Below, piece after piece: positions 6,434 to 9,665 of a stretch of DNA of 9,665 nucleotides. A model generated the notes under the pieces. It ran no database searches. It had not been told where the DNA came from and worked only from the letters and a program-made list of their open reading frames with translations. A program made the translations under genes and the position numbers. Numbering within the stretch: the stretch's first letter is position 1; each line of letters opens with the position of its first letter. Source of the stretch: DTU018 sp029550685 (GTDB lineage: Bacteria; Bacillota; Syntrophomonadia; Syntrophomonadales; Syntrophomonadaceae); the NCBI GenBank assembly GCA_035412805.1, contig DAONVO010000084.1, positions 1 to 9,665 on the forward strand, written 5' to 3'.

Positions 6434-7396
6434 ATGTACCAGATTCCTGTGTTTATAGAAAAGAACCGCCCTTTGTTTAAACTGCACTATGGTGTATTGG
6501 CCGCTATGCACCTTTACCTGCTGGTTTTTGCCCTTGTTTTTGACCATCCCGTTTATTTACTGGCTATGTTGGCTGCCATAGCTGTATTGATGTGGACGGC
6601 TGATACCATATCTTACTGGAGTGCCTACCTGCGCATGAGTATACCATTGATCATATTCATTATTATTCTCAATGTCTTGTTTTCCAGGGCGGGTAGCACT
6701 CCAATTTTCAATGGCCCCATAATTCTGTTTTCAGCAAATTATTATCTGCCATTCACCTGGGAAGCCCTGTTCTACGGTGTGGGAATGGCCCTTCGCCTGT
6801 TAGTGATTATCAGCAGCTGTGCTTCCTTTTTTGCTCTGGTCAGCCCGGCTAAAGTACTGGGAATGCTTAGTTTGTTTGGAGCGCGTTGGGCTTTAACTTT
6901 TAATCTTACCCTGCGCCTGATACCCCTGATGATGGAAGAGTATCATCGTATATCTGAAGTGCAGCGCTGCCGGGGTGTAGAGTGGACCGGCAGAGGGGTA
7001 ATTAATCGGGTTAAAAGTTTTTTCCCGGTTAGCTCCATACTATTGCTATCCAGTTTGGAACGTTCGGTTGCCATGGCTGAATCCATGTATGGACGAGGTT
7101 TTGGAAGCGGCCCCCGCACCAGTTATTATCAGAATGCCTGGCAAAGACATGACAGTTGGGCTGCACTATGCTTGACAATTGCTGGAGTTATAAGCATTTG
7201 GGCCCTGATTGCAGGATGGGTAGAGTATTCCTATTATCCGCAGTTAAGCTTAATCCGATGGACGGAAATATGGCCAGCTTTGGTTATAGGTGGTTTGCTG
7301 GTAATACCTGCACTGAGAACAGGGGGTGATCTTGCTGCCACCGCTGATGAGCTTACAGAAAGTGAGCTATACTTATCCGGACAGCAAACGCCCTGA
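6434..7396 (+). CDS. ecfT: ECF transporter transmembrane (T) component
   Basis: This 320-aa integral membrane protein of the EcfT/CbiQ family couples ATP hydrolysis by the A subunits to the S component. Hydrophobic segments lie at about 18-36, 40-55, 66-84, 112-134, 244-262 and 278-293. The two cytoplasmic coupling-helix motifs that contact the ATPases are at 179-181 (CRG, within SEVQRCRGVEW) and 220-222 (GRG, within AESMYGRGFG). They occupy the usual Ala-Arg-Gly positions with the first residue replaced. SD GAGG (6423-6426) lies 7 nt before the ATG. The 3' end overlaps the ATPase gene by up to 71 nt, so residues 297-320 are encoded by shared DNA. Family assignment is firm, but the symbol is by family only. 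The substrate is set by the S component. Confidence 0.9.
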   Translation: MYQIPVFIEKNRPLFKLHYGVLAAMHLYLLVFALVFDHPVYLLAMLAAIAVLMWTADTISYWSAYLRMSIPLIIFIIILNVLFSRAGSTPIFNGPIILFSANYYLPFTWEALFYGVGMALRLLVIISSCASFFALVSPAKVLGMLSLFGARWALTFNLTLRLIPLMMEEYHRISEVQRCRGVEWTGRGVINRVKSFFPVSSILLLSSLERSVAMAESMYGRGFGSGPRTSYYQNAWQRHDSWAALCLTIAGVISIWALIAGWVEYSYYPQLSLIRWTEIWPALVIGGLLVIPALRTGGDLAATADELTESELYLSGQQTP

Positions 7397-8789
7397 TTTA
7401 CAGGATGTATATTTTGAATTGCTGGAAGGGCAGTCGGTTTTGCTAACCGGTCCCTCGGGCAGCGGAAAGTCTACTCTGCTAAGGGTTATGGGGGGGTTAG
7501 CACCTCGTTTCTATGGGGGCAGATTGCACGGGCAGGTAAAGCTGCTCGGTCAAGATCTGGATAAGTGGCCCCATCGTGATTTATGCCGGCATATAGGGAT
7601 TCTGTTCCAGGATCCGGAAAGCCAGCTGGTAACTACCCGGGTCGATCAGGAACTGGTTTTCGGCATGGAGAATGTGGGATATGCCCGGGATTTGATGCAG
7701 GATAGGCTGCAAGAAATAGCGGCAGTGTTTGCCATGCAGTCCTGGTTGTATTGCCCCACCCTGCACTTGTCCGGGGGATGGAAGCAAATGACCGTCTTGG
7801 CATCCATAATGGCGGTAAGGCCTCGATTGTTATTACTGGATGAACCTTTGTCCCAATTAGATGCGGATTCTGCAGATCAGTTTCTGGATTATTTAGACCA
7901 ATGCCGTAGACATTGGGGAATGGCGGTAGTAATAGCCGAGCATCGGCTGGATAAGTTGGCTAAGCGGGTAGATAAAGTATTGTATATTAACCAGGGAAAG
8001 GTACAGGCTCAACCTACCGATAAAATCAGCTGGCTGGTTGGCTATCAGGGGACAGAGGCCAGTAATAAAGCGAAAAGAATATCTGCTTTCAACAAGGGCC
8101 AGCGTGTAGCGGGACTCAGGAGTGTAGATTTTTGGTATACCCATGCCCAACAACCTGTTTTAAAACAGCTCAGCCTGGATTTGCAAGCTGGGGAAATAAC
8201 CTGTTTAATGGGGGCTAATGGAGCAGGCAAGACTACCTTATTAAAACTGCTTTTGGGAACCATCAAACCCTGCCGAGGGCAAGTGGATATCTGTGGAGAG
8301 AATCCTTACCGAATGCCGGCGCTCCAGTTAGCCAGAAAAGTAGGATACCTGTCCCAGGAACCGGGGGACTATCTTTTCTCACCCACGGTACGTCAGGAAG
8401 TTGAATTCACCTATCGCAGTCTGCAATTAAAGGATTACTCGCGCATAAACAGGCTGCTGGAGCGGTTGCATCTACAACCTTTAGCTCATCGCAATCCCCG
8501 TGATTTGAGCTGGGGTGAGCGGCAGAGAACCGCTCTGGCTTCAATTCTGGTGGCTCAGCCGCAAGTACTGCTTCTGGATGAGCCTACCCGGGGCTTGGAC
8601 TACCGATTAAAGAATGATTTAGCTGTTATTCTACGGGATTTAGCCAATCAGGGGACAGCCATTCTGGTAGCCACCCATGACCAGTACTGGGCCAACACTT
8701 TCGCGGATCAACTTTTATATTTACAGCAAGGAACAATATCGGATACTGCCAATAGTAATTACTCAGGGGAGGAAATGCTGGAAGTATGA
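7326..8789 (+). CDS. ecfA: ECF transporter ATPase, two nucleotide-binding domains fused in one chain
   Basis: This 487-aa cytoplasmic protein holds both ABC domains that are often separate EcfA1 and EcfA2 chains. Domain 1: Walker A GPSGSGKST (42-50), Q-loop Gln95, signature LSGGWKQ (148-154), Walker B LLLLDEP (168-174), His206. Domain 2: Walker A GANGAGKTT (296-304), Q-loop Gln344, signature LSWGERQ (394-400), Walker B VLLLDEP (414-420), His451. All catalytic residues are present in both domains, so both should hydrolyse ATP. Both signature motifs carry a Trp, at different positions. The start is uncertain: GTG 7326 has a weak GAG 8 nt upstream, while the in-frame ATG 7347 (480 aa) gives a more family-typical N-terminus but has no SD. 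Either overlaps the T gene, implying translational coupling. Confidence 0.92.
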   Translation: MILLPPLMSLQKVSYTYPDSKRPDLQDVYFELLEGQSVLLTGPSGSGKSTLLRVMGGLAPRFYGGRLHGQVKLLGQDLDKWPHRDLCRHIGILFQDPESQLVTTRVDQELVFGMENVGYARDLMQDRLQEIAAVFAMQSWLYCPTLHLSGGWKQMTVLASIMAVRPRLLLLDEPLSQLDADSADQFLDYLDQCRRHWGMAVVIAEHRLDKLAKRVDKVLYINQGKVQAQPTDKISWLVGYQGTEASNKAKRISAFNKGQRVAGLRSVDFWYTHAQQPVLKQLSLDLQAGEITCLMGANGAGKTTLLKLLLGTIKPCRGQVDICGENPYRMPALQLARKVGYLSQEPGDYLFSPTVRQEVEFTYRSLQLKDYSRINRLLERLHLQPLAHRNPRDLSWGERQRTALASILVAQPQVLLLDEPTRGLDYRLKNDLAVILRDLANQGTAILVATHDQYWANTFADQLLYLQQGTISDTANSNYSGEEMLEV

Positions 8790-9508
8790 CCAGGAAAGGT
8801 CTGATACCGTTAATTCTACTTGGCGGAATAGCTGCTGCCTCTTTGGGGGTTACTCTGGGCTCCTGGTCGATAGCATCATTGAATTGGGGTCTGGTAAGTA
8901 CCCTAGTGCTCCTGGTTTTTTTAGGGCTCTTAATGTGGTCCGCCGGCCACCAGCCGGTTAATACCATCGCAATTTCAGTAACGGCTACCCTGGCAGCTCT
9001 GGCGTCTCTGGGAAGGATTCTTTTTGCGGCGGTAGCCAGTGTTCAGCCTGCTACTTTTTTAGTGTTGTTGAGTGGTTATGTTTTTGGCAGCCGCACCGGT
9101 TTCATAGTAGGCACCATGGCCGGACTCATCTCCAACTTTTTTCTGGGTCATGGCCCTTGGACCCTCTGGCAGATGATAGCCTGGGGAATATGCGGGATTA
9201 TAGGAGGAGTCCTGGGCCAAAACAAGAGCCAATTGGTATTAATGCCATTTCTGGTTGTGTCAGCCGGGGCCGGTTATTTTTTTGGTTTATTTATGAACAC
9301 GTGGCATTGGCTAAACTTCGTTTACCCCCTGAATTGGCAGACCCTGGTTTCGATATGGGCCAGCAGTTTTATATTTGATACCATGCATGCGGTGGGAAAT
9401 GTAATCTTTGCCATTGTATTCGGCCGGACTTTCTTTGATCACTTGGTACGTTACCGGAACCGGTTCCTGCCAGTGAATGTCACCGGCAGAACACACTGCG
9501 ATGAATGA
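8786..9508 (+). CDS. ECF transporter substrate-specific (S) component, putative cobalamin/corrinoid
   Basis: This 240-aa membrane protein has six or seven hydrophobic spans, at about 6-25, 34-53, 59-85, 89-119, 127-145, 150-171 and 187-214. GRILFAAVASVQPATFLVLLSGYVFG (residues 76-101, given as key residues G76, R77, P88, G97, G101) followed by GFIVGTMAGLISNFFLG (105-121) is typical of a large S-component family of Firmicutes. The small-residue pattern in the first helix (LGGIAAASLG) fits the helix that docks on the T protein. The ATGA overlap with the ATPase stop (8786-8789) shows tight coupling. GGGGAGGA (8767-8774) supplies the ribosome site. Specificity for a corrinoid is inferred only from the riboswitch and the intrinsic-factor-like gene. 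I cannot place it with certainty in a named cobalamin S family such as CbrT. Confidence 0.85.
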   Translation: MTRKGLIPLILLGGIAAASLGVTLGSWSIASLNWGLVSTLVLLVFLGLLMWSAGHQPVNTIAISVTATLAALASLGRILFAAVASVQPATFLVLLSGYVFGSRTGFIVGTMAGLISNFFLGHGPWTLWQMIAWGICGIIGGVLGQNKSQLVLMPFLVVSAGAGYFFGLFMNTWHWLNFVYPLNWQTLVSIWASSFIFDTMHAVGNVIFAIVFGRTFFDHLVRYRNRFLPVNVTGRTHCDE

Positions 9509-9665
9509 AAACATTGCTGGACAGCTTAAGCAGGAGTATTAGCCGGGTGAGTGACGTTCGACGAGCCGTGGCAACCCACGCCGAAATTGAGGGCTGCGAA
9601 GCGGAGCGAGGAAACAGGATGTTTCGAGCAGCGAGGACTGAGTGCATGGATGCCGAATTCCGAGC
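9505..9665 (+). CDS. Start of a sixth operon ORF, truncated by the window edge and probably interrupted
   Basis: ATG 9505 overlaps the S-component TGA as ATGA, the same arrangement as between the ATPase and S genes, and the frame stays open for 53 codons to the window end. Its first 16 residues (MKTLLDSLSRSISRVS) look like ordinary protein. From about residue 17 the product becomes Arg/Ala/Glu-rich and low in hydrophobic residues, as expected if non-coding structured DNA is being translated. A competing ATG at 9501 gives only 13 codons (MNENIAGQLKQEY) before TAG at 9540-9542. No clear SD is seen for either. It could be a genuine gene, a gene split by an insertion, or chance. Confidence 0.3.
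   Translation, partial: MKTLLDSLSRSISRVSDVRRAVATHAEIEGCEAERGNRMFRAARTECMDAEFR
9551..9665 (+). ncRNA. Candidate HEARO/omega-RNA-like structured RNA, 5' part, cut by the window end
   Basis: Directly after a tandem GTGA (9547-9554) the sequence becomes purine-rich with dense hairpins: CGTGG (9567-9571) with CCACG (9576-9580) and a CAAC loop, GAAAC (9611-9615) with GTTTC (9621-9625) nested inside CTGC (9594-9597) with GCAG (9628-9631), and GCAT (9644-9647) with ATGC (9650-9653). The recurrent GCGAGG/GAGCGAGG motifs and the GTGA junction recall HEARO RNA, the guide RNA of IsrB/IscB-type elements, which is known to sit after ATGA or GTGA. The matching nuclease ORF, if present, would lie to the right of the window. 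The match is from memory of the family and not confirmed. A dispersed non-coding repeat is the main alternative. Confidence 0.45.

Noticed and set aside
1..9665. CRISPR array, tRNA or rRNA genes
   Set aside because: No regularly spaced direct repeats, no tRNA cloverleaf with conserved arms, and no rRNA core motifs were seen on either strand.

Overview
The window reads like a chromosome segment of an anaerobic, moderate-GC Firmicute, possibly a Syntrophomonas-like fatty-acid oxidiser. This rests on the long type of acyl-CoA dehydrogenase, an S-layer-homology (SLH) surface protein, a tandem ECF ATPase, A-rich Shine-Dalgarno sites and the general style of the coding sequence. The taxonomic placement is inference.

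Layout. A terminator of an upstream gene (2-35) is followed by a monocistronic acyl-CoA dehydrogenase gene (153-1991). Bases 1992-2826 carry no long gene but are densely functional. They hold a terminator hairpin present in two identical copies flanking a 201-bp miniature inverted-repeat element, a short candidate structured RNA with its own terminator (about 2290-2407), a strong promoter (2424-2452), a cobalamin riboswitch (2477-2628), a 13-codon leader ORF and a riboswitch-type terminator (2703-2728).

Five or more same-strand genes follow with tight spacing. (1) A secreted protein with a prenyltransferase-like alpha/alpha barrel, a DUF4430 (transcobalamin C-terminal-like) domain and SLH repeats, i.e. 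the domain order of animal intrinsic factor plus a cell-wall anchor. (2) A lipoprotein with a second DUF4430-like domain and an unrecognised C-terminal domain. (3) An ECF transporter T component. (4) A fused double ATPase. (5) An S component. (6) The first codons of a further ORF whose start overlaps the S gene stop, running off the window.

Working model (inference): when cobalamin is scarce the riboswitch lets transcription through. The SLH-anchored intrinsic-factor-like protein captures corrinoid at the cell surface, the DUF4430 lipoprotein passes it to the membrane, and the ECF S/T/A complex imports it. This surface-capture system, built from an intrinsic-factor-like fold and joined to an ECF transporter, is the most interesting content.

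At the right edge, from about base 9551, the sequence changes character to a purine-rich, hairpin-rich stretch directly after a tandem GTGA. It resembles HEARO/omega-RNA of IsrB/IscB-type mobile elements. If so, a nuclease ORF may lie just outside the window and the sixth gene of the operon may be interrupted.
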